This document shows positions 1 to 8,798 of a stretch of 64,000 bases of DNA, in pieces (the stretch's first letter is position 1; each line of letters starts with the position of its first letter). The DNA comes from Chelydra serpentina (lineage: Eukaryota; Chordata; Testudines; Chelydridae), in the NCBI GenBank assembly GCA_037349315.1, contig JBAIAC010000276.1, positions 372,001 to 436,000 on the forward strand, read 5' to 3'. The notes beneath the pieces were generated by a model. That model ran no database searches and had not been told where the DNA came from. It saw nothing but the letters and a program-made list of their open reading frames with translations. The position numbers and the translations under genes were made by a program.

Positions 1-385
1 TTTAGCTTCTCAAAAGAAGATTGAAAGGTGACTTCATTGAAGTGTTGAAGTGCCTTAATGGAGAGACAATATTGGGCATTAAAGGGCTCTTTAATCTCGC
101 AGAGAAAGACATAACAAGACCCAATGGCTGGAAGGTAAAAAGAGACAAATTACAAATAAGGCAGAAATATTCAACAGCGAGGATGATTCACCACAGGAAC
201 AAGGTACCAAGGGAAGTGGTGGATTCTCCATCTCTTGGTGTCATTTAATGAAGACTAGATGCCTTTCTGGAATGTGTTTGCCCCAAAAGTAGCTCTTGTG
301 GTACACAGGAGGCCTGTGAGATGCAGGGGGTCAGATTAGATGCTCTAATGGTCTCGTCTGACCATAAAGTCTACTAATTTCTGAA
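1..385 (+). mobile_element. CR1-type LINE, 3' terminal remnant
   Basis: Positions 21-248 translate to the far C-terminus of a CR1 reverse transcriptase (KRRLKGDFIEV near the start, PREVVDSPSL just before the TAA at 246-248). The same block is seen in better shape in the copy at 52416-54232. The following ~135 bases resemble a CR1 3' UTR (a GGTCAGATTAGATG-like motif). The element is truncated by the window edge and diverged, so it is a dead fossil. Confidence 0.7.
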
Positions 386-1204
386 AAAGTGAGTGTAGCA
401 TTGGGAGCAGCCCCTGATGTTTTACTGTCTAGCCGGCTTGCTTCCTAGAATGAACACTCATTGAGTGGGGTGATCCCCAGGGAGTAGCTCAAACCTCCCA
501 AGTGTCTGGCCAGTGGCAGGACATTAGCACGGCAGGGGAGGGGTGTGGCAGTGACATCACAAAGTCCTTTTGCAGGACCTCAGCCTATTGGTCAAAGGTG
601 GTGGGGAGGCGGTGACCTCACAGAGAGATGCTGACATCAGCCAGGTCAGGGCAGGGGCGCAGGGCCAGGGAAACCTCGGAGACCCCTGTGGCTTTGCTTC
701 AGCAAGTCTCCTTGTCGAGGGCTCTCTTGGAGGACAGAGAGAGTATTAGGGTTCACGTACGTGAGCGCGAGGAGGAACCCCGTTGGAGTTTTCTCCTTTC
801 CTTTTACGGACTTTCCTAGAAAACAGACGTCCCTGGTTAGAAGGTACGAGCCTCCGAGACGTTTGGAACCTGTTCAGTCTGATCCATCTGGTGCCAGCTG
901 AATTCTAGGCATGGAAAACAGTCGCTTCAGGTGGCAGAATTTAATTCCCCACTTGGGATTTTGTCCCTCAGAATCACTGGGGACATTAGGGTTTGTCCTT
1001 TTTGTTTGACCTTTTCCTCCATCCCTCCCTCCTTTCTCTTCACCTCTTACTTCTTTTGTCCTTTCCCCTGTTCCCCTCCCAGCACCAGGAGAGGTGTAGG
1101 GGTGTGTGGGGTGTGTGTGTCTGTGGGTGGAGGGGTGTGTGACAGTGTGCCCCATAAGGCTTTATGGGGTGTTGCTTATAAATATATAGAGAATATATAT
1201 ACCC
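386..1204. other. No gene recognised
   Basis: Single-copy-looking sequence with a GTGTG-rich patch at about 1097-1145 and an AT-rich stretch at 1176-1202 immediately before the satellite. No tRNA, splice-supported exon or recognised transposon was seen. Confidence 0.5.
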
Positions 1205-2752
1205 GGTGTCACTGTTGCTCTCTGAGAGACGCTGTGTGCATTACCCCACGTGGCCACCCAGTGTCACTGTTGCTCTCTGAGAGAGACGCTGTGTGCATTA
1301 CCCCACGTGGCCACCCGGTGTCACTGTTGCTCTCTGAGAGAGATGCTGTGTGCATTACCCCACGTGGCCACCCGGTGTCACTGTTGCTCTCTGAGAGAGA
1401 CGCTGTGTGCATTACCCCACGTGGCCACCCGGTGTCACTGTTGCTCTCTGAGAGAGATGCTGTGTGCTTTACCCCACGTGGCCACCCGGTGTCACTGTTG
1501 CTCTCTGAGAGAGACGCTGTGTGCATTACCCCACGTGGCCACCCGGTGTCACTGTTGCTCTCTGAGAGAGATGCTGTGTGCATTACCCCACGTGGCCACC
1601 CGGTGTCACTGTCGCTCTCTGAGAGAGATGCTGTGTGCATTACCCCACGTGGCCACCCGGTGTCACTGTCGCTCTCTGAGAGAGACGCTGTGTGCATTAC
1701 CCCACGTGGCCACCCGGTGTCACTGTTGCTCTCTGAGAGAGACGCTGTGTGCATTACCCCACGTGGCCACCCGGTGTCACTGTTGCTCTCTGAGAGAGAC
1801 GCTGTGTGCATTACCCCACGTGGCCACCTGGTGTCACTGTTGCTCTCTGAGAGACAGGCTGTGTGCATTACCCCACGTGGCCACCCGATGTCACTGTCGC
1901 TCTCTGAGAGAGACGCTGTGTGCATTACCCCACGTGGCCACTCGGTGTCACTGTTGCTCTCTGAGAAAGATGCTGTGTGCATTACCCCACGTGGCCACCC
2001 GGTGTCACTGTTGCTCTCTGAGAGAGACGCTGTGTGCATTACCCCACGTGGCCACCCGGTGTCACTGTTGCTCTCTGAGAGAGATGCTGTGTGCATTACC
2101 CCACGTGGCCACCCGGTGTCACTGTTGCTCTCTGAGAGAGACGCTGTGTGCATTACCCCACGTGGCCACCCGGTGTCACTGTTGCTCTCTGAGAGAGATG
2201 CTGTGTGCTTTACCCCACGTGGCCCCTCGGTGTCACTGTTGCTCTCTGAGAGAGACGCTGTGTGCATTACCCCACGTGGCCACCCGGTGTCACTGTCGCT
2301 CTCTGAGAGAGATGCTGTGTGCATTACCCCACGTGGCCACCTGGTGTCACTGTCGCTCTCTGAGAGAGAGACGCTGTGTGCATTACCCCACGTGGCCACC
2401 CGGTGTCACTGTTGCTCTCTGAGAGAGACGCTGTGTGCATTACCCCACGTGGCCACCCGGTGTCACTGTTGCTCTCTGAGAGAGACGCTGTGTGCATTAC
2501 CCCACGTGGCCACCTGGTGTCACTGTTGCTCTCTGAGAGAGACGCTGTGTGCATTACCCCACGTGGCCACCCGATGTCACTGTCGCTCTCTGAGAGAGAC
2601 GCTGTGTGCATTACCCCACGTGGCCACCCGGTGTCCCTGTTGCTCTCTGAGAGAGACGCTGTGTGCATTACCCCACGTGGCCACCCAGTGTCACTGTTGC
2701 TCTCTGAGAGAGACGCTGTGTGCGTTACCCCACGTGGCCACCCCGTGTCACT
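1205..2752 (+). repeat. 57-bp minisatellite array 1, about 27 units
   Basis: Head-to-tail units of 57 bp containing GTGTCACTG, a CTCTCTGAGAGAG dyad, CGCTGTGTGCATTACC and CCACGTGG. Units differ mainly at CpG/TpG positions (GACGCT or GATGCT; GTCGCT or GTTGCT; CCCGG, CCTGG or CCCAG). The central CACGTG is kept in every unit. As 57 is 19 codons and the unit has no stop in several frames, long open frames appear on both strands; these are not genes. The same unit recurs at 18745-22193, 39013-39352, 36642-36686 and 4447-4492. Confidence 0.95.
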
Positions 2753-3096
2753 GGGGGCCCCTCAGCACCATCTACTGTGTGGGGTGCTGGAAAGCTACAA
2801 AGAGCCCATTGTACCCCTGGGGAGGGGGGAGCCCCAGGGGTCCGCTCCCACTCTGGCCACTGCAGGGGAAGCCCCTGGGGGCCTGTGGGGCCGGGCTCTG
2901 CTGGGTGTTTATTCCTTCCTGTCATCGCTGTGTAAGTGTAAACAGAGAGAATTTGCTCCTCGTTTCTATGCGGAACCAAAGAAGACGGCTGAATCATTTC
3001 CAGGGCTGTAAGTAATACAACAGAAGCTAGCAGAGGATGGTTTCGATCCATCGACCGCTGGGTTATGGGCCCAGCACGCTGCCGCTGCGCCACTCT

Positions 3097-3099
<3 letters not shown>
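2753..3099 (+). repeat. Inverted-repeat arm A of the iMet duplication
   Basis: This segment, ending in tRNA-iMet, matches in reverse complement the segment 3877-4220. Matching landmarks are CTCAGCACCATCTACTGTG, the GGAGGGGGGAGCCCCAGGGG region, TAAACAGAGAGAATTTGCTC and the tRNA itself. The arms are clearly diverged, so the duplication is not recent. Confidence 0.85.
3028..3099 (-). tRNA. tRNA-iMet(CAU), slightly degenerate
   Basis: The reverse strand shows the vertebrate initiator layout: GTGGCGCAGCGG D arm, CCCAU anticodon region with the GGGCCCATAACCC stem-loop, and T arm ATGGATCGAAACCAT. The 5' acceptor reads AGGAGAG against CTCTGCT, giving a G-G mismatch at pair 3-70; the copy at 60533-60604 has the expected AGCAGAG. 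The 5' end abuts a TG microsatellite, so native upstream sequence is lost. It may be a pseudogene. Confidence 0.85.
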
Positions 3100-3168
<69 letters not shown>

Positions 3169-3202
3169 TGGGTGTGGGTGTGCGTTTGTGTGTCTGTGTG
3201 TA
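3099..3202 (+). repeat. (TG)n microsatellite
   Basis: Nearly pure TG repeat of about 90 bases grading into TGGGTG and TGTC variants. It begins at the first base of the minus-strand tRNA-iMet, at the inner edge of the inverted repeat. Confidence 0.95.
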
Positions 3203-3256
3203 ATATTTTAAAATAATGCAAAATTTATTAGTCAATAAATAAATATGGAACCTCCA

Positions 3257-3390
3257 TAGGGTGACCAGATGTTCCAATTTTATAGGGACAGTCCCGATTT
3301 GTGGGTCTTTTTTTTTATATAGGCTCCTCTTAACCCCCACCCCCTGTCCCATCCCTGTGCTCCCCACTGCCATGCTGTCTGGTCACCCTA
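3257..3390 (+). mobile_element. Tc1/mariner-like MITE, TAGGGTGACCAGA family
   Basis: Terminal inverted repeats start TAGGGTGACCAGA and end TCTGGTCACCCTA. Placing the outer TA as target duplication suits a Tc1/mariner-type non-autonomous element. It has an internal TATATAGGCTCCT and a block resembling TCCCAATTTTATAGGGACAG. Other copies: 6616-6738, 29123-29245, 42503-42625, 51295-51418 and a partial one at 3606-3711. Confidence 0.75.
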
Positions 3391-3605
3391 AGCCTCCAGC
3401 ATGGCAGTGGGGAGCACAGGCTACCGGATGCACAGAGATGGGAGATCACCCTGCAGCCCCCTCCCCCGGGACACAGACCCAGTAGTGAAGCTTCACCTTT
3501 CTGCAATGACATGCCTGCGTTGTTGGGGAGGGACACATGACCACGCTTGTGGCTTCCATTTGCTTCCCCATAAGAAAGTCATTTCTTTGCAGGGGAACAA
3601 ATACA

Positions 3606-3711
3606 TCTGCGGGGCGGGGGGACAGGCGGTGGGAGTTAAGAGGAGCCTATATACAAAAAAAAACCCAAAATCGGGACTGTCCCTATACAATCAGCACATC
3701 TGGTCACCCTA
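3606..3711 (-). mobile_element. Partial MITE, same family
   Basis: Contains AGGAGCCTATATA and the end CATCTGGTCACCCTA, but the other terminal repeat is missing. It lies about 215 bases from the complete copy at 3257-3390, with GCAGTGGGGAGCACAG repeated between them, suggesting a local rearrangement. Confidence 0.6.
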
Positions 3712-3876
3712 TGCTGGCTCCACATTTATTTATTGACACATAAAAATGTTGTGCACAGATATTTATTTTATTTTATTTCATTTTATGTTATGGGCAGAAT
3801 CCCTTCAGGAGTAAAACCTACTTGGCCAAACTCAGCTGCCCTGTGACTAGATCCTGCAGGGAGATTCCACACATAG

Positions 3877-3948
3877 AGCAGAGTGATGCAGCGGTAGCGT
3901 GCTGAGCCCATAACCCAGATGTAGATGGATTGAAACCATCCTCTGCTA
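3877..3948 (+). pseudogene. tRNA-iMet pseudogene
   Basis: Full 72-base initiator-like sequence with intact acceptor AGCAGAG/CTCTGCT. Body changes include GTGATGCAGCGG, GAGCCCATAACCC and GGATTGAAACC, many looking like CpG decay. It forms the inner edge of inverted-repeat arm B and mirrors 3028-3099. Confidence 0.8.
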
Positions 3949-4220
3949 GTTTCTCTTTTTTTACTTACAACCCTGGAAATGATTCAGCCGCCTTTATTTG
4001 TTCCACATACAAAAGAGGAGCAAATTCTCTCTGTTTACACTTCCACAGTGATGAAATGAATAAACACCCAGCCGAGCCCGGCCCCACAGGCCCCCCAGGG
4101 CTTCCCCTGCAGTGGGCAGAGTGGCAGCGGGCCCCTGGGGCTTCCCCCTCCCCAGGCGTACAATGGGCCCTTTGGGGCTTTCCACCACCCCACACAGTAG
4201 ATGGTGCTGAGGGACCCCCG
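3949..4220 (-). repeat. Inverted-repeat arm B of the iMet duplication
   Basis: Reverse complement of 2753-3027 with small insertions and deletions. Together with the tRNA copies the arms are about 345 bases, separated by about 780 bases holding the TG tract and MITE sequences. Confidence 0.85.
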
Positions 4221-4268
4221 GGCTCCCACACCCCCAAGATTCAGGGGCCATGATTTATGCTATCAGTC

Positions 4269-4440
4269 AGGAGGGAGGGATAGCTCAGTGGTATGAGCAT
4301 TGGCCTGCTAAACTCAGTGGTGTGAGTTCAATCCTTGAGGGCGCCATTTAGGGATCTGGGGCAAAAATCTGTCAGGGGGCAGTACTTGGTCGTGCTAATG
4401 AAAGCAGGGCTCAGAGTCCTTTCAGCTCTATGAGAGAGGC
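4269..4440 (+). mobile_element. Cry-type tRNA-derived SINE, old copy
   Basis: Begins GGAGGGATAGCTCAGTGG (pol III A-box region), followed by GAGTTCAATCCTTGAGG (B box), GGGGCCATTTAGGGATC-like body and a degenerate CR1-like tail. The same body occurs at 6820-7003, 17085-17266 and 54955-55135. Confidence 0.75.
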
Positions 4441-4446
4441 ATATCT

Positions 4447-4492
4447 CCATGTGGGGTAATGCAGCGTCTCTCTCAGAGAGCAACAGTGTCAC
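4447..4492 (-). repeat. Solitary partial 57-bp satellite unit
   Basis: CCATGTGGGGTAATGCAGCG plus the CTCTCTCAGAGAGCAACAGTG part match one unit of array 2 in orientation. It lies directly before the Phe-associated duplicon; at 22200 the homologous duplicon is bordered by the ~60-unit array. Confidence 0.8.
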
Positions 4493-5360
4493 TAATTGGC
4501 TTTCTTCTCATAGCGGGTGGGGAAAATGGTGGCAGCTGGTCAAGGTGGTAGAGCAAAGGTCTGGAACCAGCGCTGAGGAAGTCAATCTTCTCTTGCCCTT
4601 GTGACTCCAGGTGGAAGGGGAGCTTCTTTTCCTTCCCCTTGCTGAGAAAGAGCAAGAGAAGAAGGAAAGCCCAGGTGGGCACAAGCCCCCAGTGTCTTTT
4701 TCTGCTGGAGATCCTGACAGGAGGGACTCGTGGTGGGTAAAGGTACCCCTGCGCTTCGAGAAAACAGCCCACCCGTGAAAACAAAGTACGTGCCAAAGCC
4801 TGGGATTGAACCTGGGATCTCTAGATCTTCAATCTAACACTTTCCCCACTAACTACTTCTGCACCTTTTTGACCTGATGCTTCTCTGTCCGGGATGTTTT
4901 TGTCAGCCATGGCACACAAAAAGGACGTCATTGCGAGTGGCCCATGGAGGGAAGATGAATTTTTTTCCTGCCTTGCTCAGCTTGACTTGCTCCCTCACCC
5001 CATTTCCTGCCTTAGTTCCTGGGTTACCTGGACAGGGTAAAAACCTGTCGTGCTCACAGCCCACCACATGCATTGACCTCCCCTCAGGCAGGGACATTAT
5101 AGGCCCTGGGTCACCTGCCCCCTATAGCCTGGATCTCTGACACACCCAGGCCCAACTGGGTAGCCGCTCTTGCAATCCCTCTATGGGAGAATTGGGAGCC
5201 ATACTCTCCCAGCGGCAATATTTCAGAGGTGGGTACAGACTTTGTGACAGAAAGCCTGGGGCTTGTCTCTGCACCTCCCCTATCCGGAAGAACAGAGGCT
5301 GAGGGGGTACAAGGGCAAAAGGTGACAAACAGTCCCGAACAGGAGAGATTTTCTTTGTGT
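4493..5360. repeat. Phe/Val duplicon, copy 1 (left part)
   Basis: Sequence around the Phe relic (TGCCCTTGTGACTCCAG, CCTTCCCCTTGCTGAGAAAG, GACGTCATTGCGAGTGGCCC) recurs at 15340-16560, 22210-22700, 49040-49700 and 57970-58580. Positions 5030-5360 are an inverted match to about 16250-16590. No independent gene seen. Confidence 0.8.
4791..4862 (-). pseudogene. tRNA-Phe(GAA) pseudogene
   Basis: The reverse strand retains anticodon loop TTGAAGA and T arm GGTTCAATCCCAGG, but the 5' acceptor (GCAGAAG) and D arm (AGTTAGTGGGGAAAG) are eroded. Paralogue of the intact copies at 49305 and 58176. Confidence 0.75.
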
Positions 5361-5777
5361 TACAATTCATCAAAATCTCACCCCTGAAAAGCTCCGAAGG
5401 GGTGTAGCTCAGCCCCCCAACCACTCAGCGCGCTGCCGTAGATAATCCTGCCACCGAGAGTGCTGGCTCCCTGCTCCTCTCCCTCCCCAATGGGGATTTT
5501 CACATGTAGAAAGGAGGGTTTGGGGAGCAAAGATTGAGAGGGTGTCGGGGGGCTCAAAGGATGGGCAGCGCTCTGGGCTCTGCTTGAGAGATCCTGGCAG
5601 AGGGGCCGGTGAGGGAGGAAGGATTGTAGATTTGTGGTGTCTGACCTGCACTCTGCAGAGGAGGTGATAAGTGACGGGGCATTTTTGATTCCTCCCCCTT
5701 CAGTGTCCCCTGGGAGGGAATTTTAGGTTCCATGGGGCCAAAGAAGTGGGCAAAGCCATTGGGTTAATGAAAACCAG
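5361..5777. other. Unique spacer carried with tRNA-Ile
   Basis: About 520 bases (5361-5880, including the tRNA-Ile gene) are absent from the otherwise matching inverted duplicon at 15.8-16.6 kb, where the flanks join near 16250. A GGGGTGTAGCTCAG string at 5399 resembles a tRNA-Ala 5' end but has no tRNA after it. Confidence 0.55.
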
Positions 5778-5871
5778 TGCTCCAGGTGAGGTTCGAACTC
5801 ACAACCTCAGCATGTCCCCGTTCAGCATTGCTGTATAAGTACTGTGCGCAAACCCGTTGCACCACTGGAGC
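5778..5871 (-). tRNA. tRNA-Ile(UAU) with 20-base intron
   Basis: Perfect acceptor GCTCCAG/CTGGAGC with 3' A. Anticodon loop CTTATA is split by an intron of about 20 bases after base 37, the known position in vertebrate Ile-UAU genes. The anticodon stem CAGTA/TGCTG differs from the usual vertebrate CGGTA/TGCCG by a compensated pair. T arm TTGTGAGTTCGAACCTCAC is intact. A T-run pol III terminator lies a few bases downstream (AAAA at 5770-5773 on plus). Looks functional; sole Ile copy here. Confidence 0.92.
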
Positions 5872-5879
5872 CCTTGCTC

Positions 5880-6461
5880 AGGGCTGGTCTCCCCGTTCCC
5901 CAGGCTGACAGAGGCAAGGATTGACTCCAAACAATGCTAAGTGGAGTTGAGAGAGGAGAGAGCCAAGTGCTGGTACTTGATGGGCTGGGTTCTTCTTAAG
6001 GGGCCCAGGCACCATTTGACCCTTTTGGTCTTCGCTGTGTAACAACCGAGCTGATAGAGACTCAATTTTGAGTCTTGCTGTAGACCAACAGATCTGAGAT
6101 CACTGATCACCAGGTCTCAGCATTAGTCCTGCTTGGGGACAGTGTCTCTGATGTAAGAAACTGCCAGTAGGTGAAGCCGGGAGAACAGGGTGGGGCGGCA
6201 AGTGGCGGCAGGACTCTTGCTGCCGGGGTCTAGCTGCCCAAATTCCTCCCCGTGCCGCTGGGCCCCAGTCGCCTGCAGCCACCAGGTAACCCAGGAACTA
6301 AGGCAGGAATGAGGTGAGGAAGCAAGTCAAGCTGAGCAAGGCAGGAAAAAAAAATCATCTTCCCTCCATGGGCCGCTCGCAATGACGTCCTTTTTGTGTG
6401 CCATGGCTGACAAAAACATCCTGGACAGAGAAGCAGCAGGCCAGAAATGTGTCCTGTAGGC
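5880..6461. repeat. Phe/Val duplicon, copy 1 (right part)
   Basis: Reverse-complement match to about 15690-16230 (landmarks: AAGTACCAGCACTTGGCTCTC region, GATCACTGATCACC, GCGGCAAGTGGCGGCAGG, GACGTCCTTTTTGTGTGCC). It ends at the chimeric tRNA at 6462. Confidence 0.8.
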
Positions 6462-6534
6462 GCCAAAGTAGCTCAGTTGGGAGAGCGTTAGACTGAAGAT
6501 CTAAAGGTCCCTGGTTCAATTCCAAGTGCCACCT
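6462..6534 (+). pseudogene. Chimeric tRNA: Phe(GAA) body with tRNA-Cys 3' end
   Basis: GCCAAAGTAGCTCAGTTGG, anticodon loop CTGAAGA and stem TTAGA/TCTAA are tRNA-Phe. From the T loop onward (TTCCAAGTGCCACCTT) it matches the tRNA-Cys locus at 51140, not the Phe 3' end CAGGCTTTGGCA. The upstream flank is the Phe duplicon and the downstream flank (ATTGCATATCCATTTCCATT) is the Cys flank. Acceptor pairing is lost, so it is probably inactive. Confidence 0.8.
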
Positions 6535-6819
6535 TAAAAACCCCATCCTTTAACAAAAAATTGCATATCCATTTCCATTACGTTCAGGAGTTCAACCGAA
6601 TGGGGATGCCTGAAATAGGGTGATCAGACAGCAAAAGGGAAAAGTCGGAACGGGGGTGGGGGGTAATAGGAGCCTATATAAGAAAAAGACCCCAAGATGG
6701 GGACTGTCCCTATAAAATTGGGACATATGGTCACCCTAGCCTGAAATGAATGGAAACACTCAATGTTTTCCAGTGCAAATGCATAAAAACCTAGCAAACG
6801 TCCCTCAGTGCATCTATAC
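6535..6819. repeat. tRNA-Cys downstream duplicon, copy 1
   Basis: Matches 51212-51500, including the MITE inserted at the equivalent site in both copies, so the MITE predates the duplication. Confidence 0.8.
6616..6738 (+). mobile_element. Tc1/mariner-like MITE, 123 bp
   Basis: Ends TAGGGTGATCAGA and TATGGTCACCCTA, with internal GAGCCTATATA. Orthologous by position within the duplicon to the copy at 51295-51418. Confidence 0.8.
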
Positions 6820-7003
6820 AGGGGGGAGGGATAGCTCAGTGGTTTGAGCATTGGCCTCCTAAACCCACGGTTGTGAGTTCAATCCTTGAGGGGGCCATTT
6901 AGGGATGGGGCAAAAATTGGGGATTGGTCCTGCTTTGAGCAGGGGGTTGGACTAGATGACCTTCTGAGGTCCCTTCCAGCTATGATATTCTATGATTCTA
7001 TGA
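6820..7003 (+). mobile_element. Cry-type SINE, full length, with TSD
   Basis: A and B boxes (ATAGCTCAGTGGTTTGAGC; GTGAGTTCAATCC), body GGGGCCATTTAGGGAT and tail GTTGGACTAGATGACC ending ATTCTATGATTCTATGA. The tail matches the 3' end of the CR1 at 54142-54232. Flanked by TATAC at 6815-6819 and 7004-7008; the paralogue at 51488-51505 reads straight through with one TATAC, i.e. an empty site. Confidence 0.88.
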
Positions 7004-7008
7004 TATAC

Positions 7009-7440
7009 TGTGATAAAAGCCCTGCGGCCCGGCTGGCCTGGATCGTCTGACTTGGACGTCTCCGTCTCAGGTTGTGGGGCTAAAAGCTGCAGTGTGGACA
7101 TTTGGCTCAGGCTGGAGCCCGGCCTCGGAGACCCTCACCCCTCGTGGGATCTCAGAGGCTGGGCTCAAGCCCAAGCGTCTACACTGTAATTTTATAGCCC
7201 TGCAGCACAAGCCCCACAAGCCTGGATCAGCTGAGCCAGGGTTTGAGAACAGTGACTTGGGTGTGTTAATGGCAGTGTAGACGTAACGCTAGGCTACGTC
7301 CACACTGCAATGAACACCCAGGGCTGCCCCGTGCCAGCTCAGGCTCCCAGGGCTGGGCTGTGGGGTGGTAAATTTGCAGTGTAGACATCTCGGCTCAGGC
7401 TCAGTGCCGGGCTCTGCGACCCCACGAGGTTGGGAGGGAG
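7009..7440. repeat. Duplicated DNA-transposon-like segment
   Basis: Matches 51505-51910. Contains GTGTAGACGTAACG next to AGGCTACGTCCACACTGC, resembling abutted terminal repeats of non-autonomous DNA transposons common in reptiles. No coding capacity. Confidence 0.5.
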
Positions 7441-7469
7441 TTTAGCAAGCGACAAAGGGAAATCGGCCC

Positions 7470-7795
7470 TGGAGTATTACCCTGGGCTCACTGGCAGTTC
7501 CCCATTGGTCTGTCTGCTTTGGGGCAGGGACCATAACACGTCCTGCTGCATTCGTTATTTCAAAGGGTGGTTTAGTATTTTCAGTCTCAGACACGGTGCA
7601 CAAAGCAGGACTCCACCCTGGGTGGAAACTAAATGAGCCTCCCACAGATTCCGGCAGCCACAAGGAGCCATTTGGTGTGAGAGTCAGACCAGCCCCTGTC
7701 CCAGAGGGAGGGGTCATCTGGGAGGGGACTGGAACACGGACCTGTCGGATCTTAACTCCCAAACTTTCAGTAACTCTGTTATCAGTGCCTGGGAG
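7470..7795 (+). repeat. Dispersed ~300-bp block, copy 1 of 5
   Basis: GGGGCAGGGACCATAACACG, TTCGTTATTTCAAAGGGTGG and AATGAGCCTCCCACAGATTC recur at 16860-17085 (inverted), 22735-23025, 51950-52260 and 63265-63525 (inverted). Its open frame is conserved only because the copies are similar; no protein family recognised. Confidence 0.7.
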
Positions 7796-7907
7796 TGTAA
7801 TTTAAACCATAAAAACAGCCACACTGGGCTAGACCAAAAGTCCATCTAGCTCTGAATCTTGTTTTCTGAGATTAGCCAATACCAGGTGCCCCAAAAGCCA
7901 CTCAACA

Positions 7908-7981
7908 AGGCACCACTGGGAGTTGAACGCAAGATCTCCTGTTTACTAGACAGGTGCTTTAACCAGCTAAGCCATGGTGCC
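7908..7981 (-). tRNA. tRNA-Thr(AGU), probably degenerate
   Basis: Acceptor GGCACCA/TGGTGCC pairs fully. Anticodon stem-loop CCTGTCTAGTAAACAGG gives AGT. The 5' strand of the T stem is damaged (TTGCG where the paralogue at 63037 has CTGGG), so transcription or folding is doubtful. Paralogous to the disrupted copy at 52385/54280 and to 63037. Confidence 0.75.
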
Positions 7982-8335
7982 TGCCCTTACCACCTAACCA
8001 CACCTGACTCTCTGCCAGACCCCACCTGGGCCTTTGCTTGTGTTTGGATTCTGCAAAGCAGAGGAGCAGGGGACGTTTTCCTGGCAAGCTTCTGTGTGTG
8101 TGAATCCTTGGCCAGGTCTGCACTACAAAGTTATTTCAGCATCATTATATTGCTCAGGTGTGAAAAACACACGACGCTCCCTCGTCTCTGGGTGCTCTCT
8201 GGGCACCAGATGGAGGAGCAGGCTGGGGCTAGGGCTGCTAAGGGAGCCAGAGTAGCAAGTTTTCTGTATTGTTTCTTGCCCTCTTTTTCTTGACTAGTTT
8301 CTCTTCTGCACCAGCCTTGCCCTTCTCTCATGTGA

Positions 8336-8408
8336 GCCTGGCTAGCTCAGTTGGTAGAACCCCAGACTCTTAATCTGAGGGTCCAGGGTTCAAGTCCTTT
8401 GTCAGGTG
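8336..8408 (+). tRNA. tRNA-Lys(CUU), degenerate
   Basis: GCCTGGCTAGCTCAGTTGG and anticodon loop CTCTTAA (CTT). The acceptor pairs with two G-U. D-arm base changes (GTAGAACCCC) and a weakened T stem (CAGGG against CCTTT) suggest decay. The two paralogues carry TTT anticodons. Confidence 0.7.
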
Positions 8409-8727
8409 TAAAAAGCATCATATTCCCCAAGAACTTCAAAAGGCAGCTCTGCAGTATTGTCCTTGACACTATCTTTTCTTCTTTTCAGGACTTGGGCTTT
8501 CCTAGGAAGGGCCATTCTCTGCCTGGGACTGAAGGGGCAAGTTCCTCACACACCCACTGGCCGCACAGTCTGGAGGAAGAAAGGCTTCTGGGTCTGCAGC
8601 AAACCGCTGCGTGCCGACTTGTTGAGTAAATGCAGGGCTGGCCAGAGAGGCCTTGAGCAAGGGAGGCAAATTGTCCGCCCAGGCTCTTCTACACCACAAG
8701 TCAGAAAATCCCAGAGTTATCACCCCT

Positions 8728-8798
8728 GGTCCCATGGTGTAAGGGCAGCACTCAGGGCTTTGAATCCTGCAATCCGAGTTCAAGTCTTGGTGGGACCT
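8728..8798 (+). tRNA. tRNA-Gln(UUG)
   Basis: Acceptor GGTCCCA/TGGGACC, anticodon loop CTTTGAA (TTG) in stem CAGGG/TCCTG, and T arm CCGAGTTCAAGTCTTGG. The D loop is one base shorter than usual (TAAGGGCAGCAC). Possibly functional. Confidence 0.8.

Noticed and set aside
1205..2752. CRISPR array
   Set aside because: There are no unique spacers; the whole 57-bp unit repeats, and the genome is vertebrate.
931..3015. Open frames of about 390-700 codons over array 1, both strands
   Set aside because: They follow from the 57-bp (19-codon) tandem unit lacking stops; no splice sites, start context or protein family, and several overlapping frames are open at once.
3099..3202. Telomeric or subtelomeric repeat
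   Set aside because: It is a plain TG dinucleotide tract; no TTAGGG arrays occur in the window.
5399..5412. tRNA-Ala 5' end (GGGGTGTAGCTCAG)
   Set aside because: Following bases do not continue as a tRNA; too short to call.
7596..7805. Conserved short open frame in the ~300-bp dispersed block
   Set aside because: Conservation is that of recent duplicates; stops and indels differ among copies and no family is recognised.
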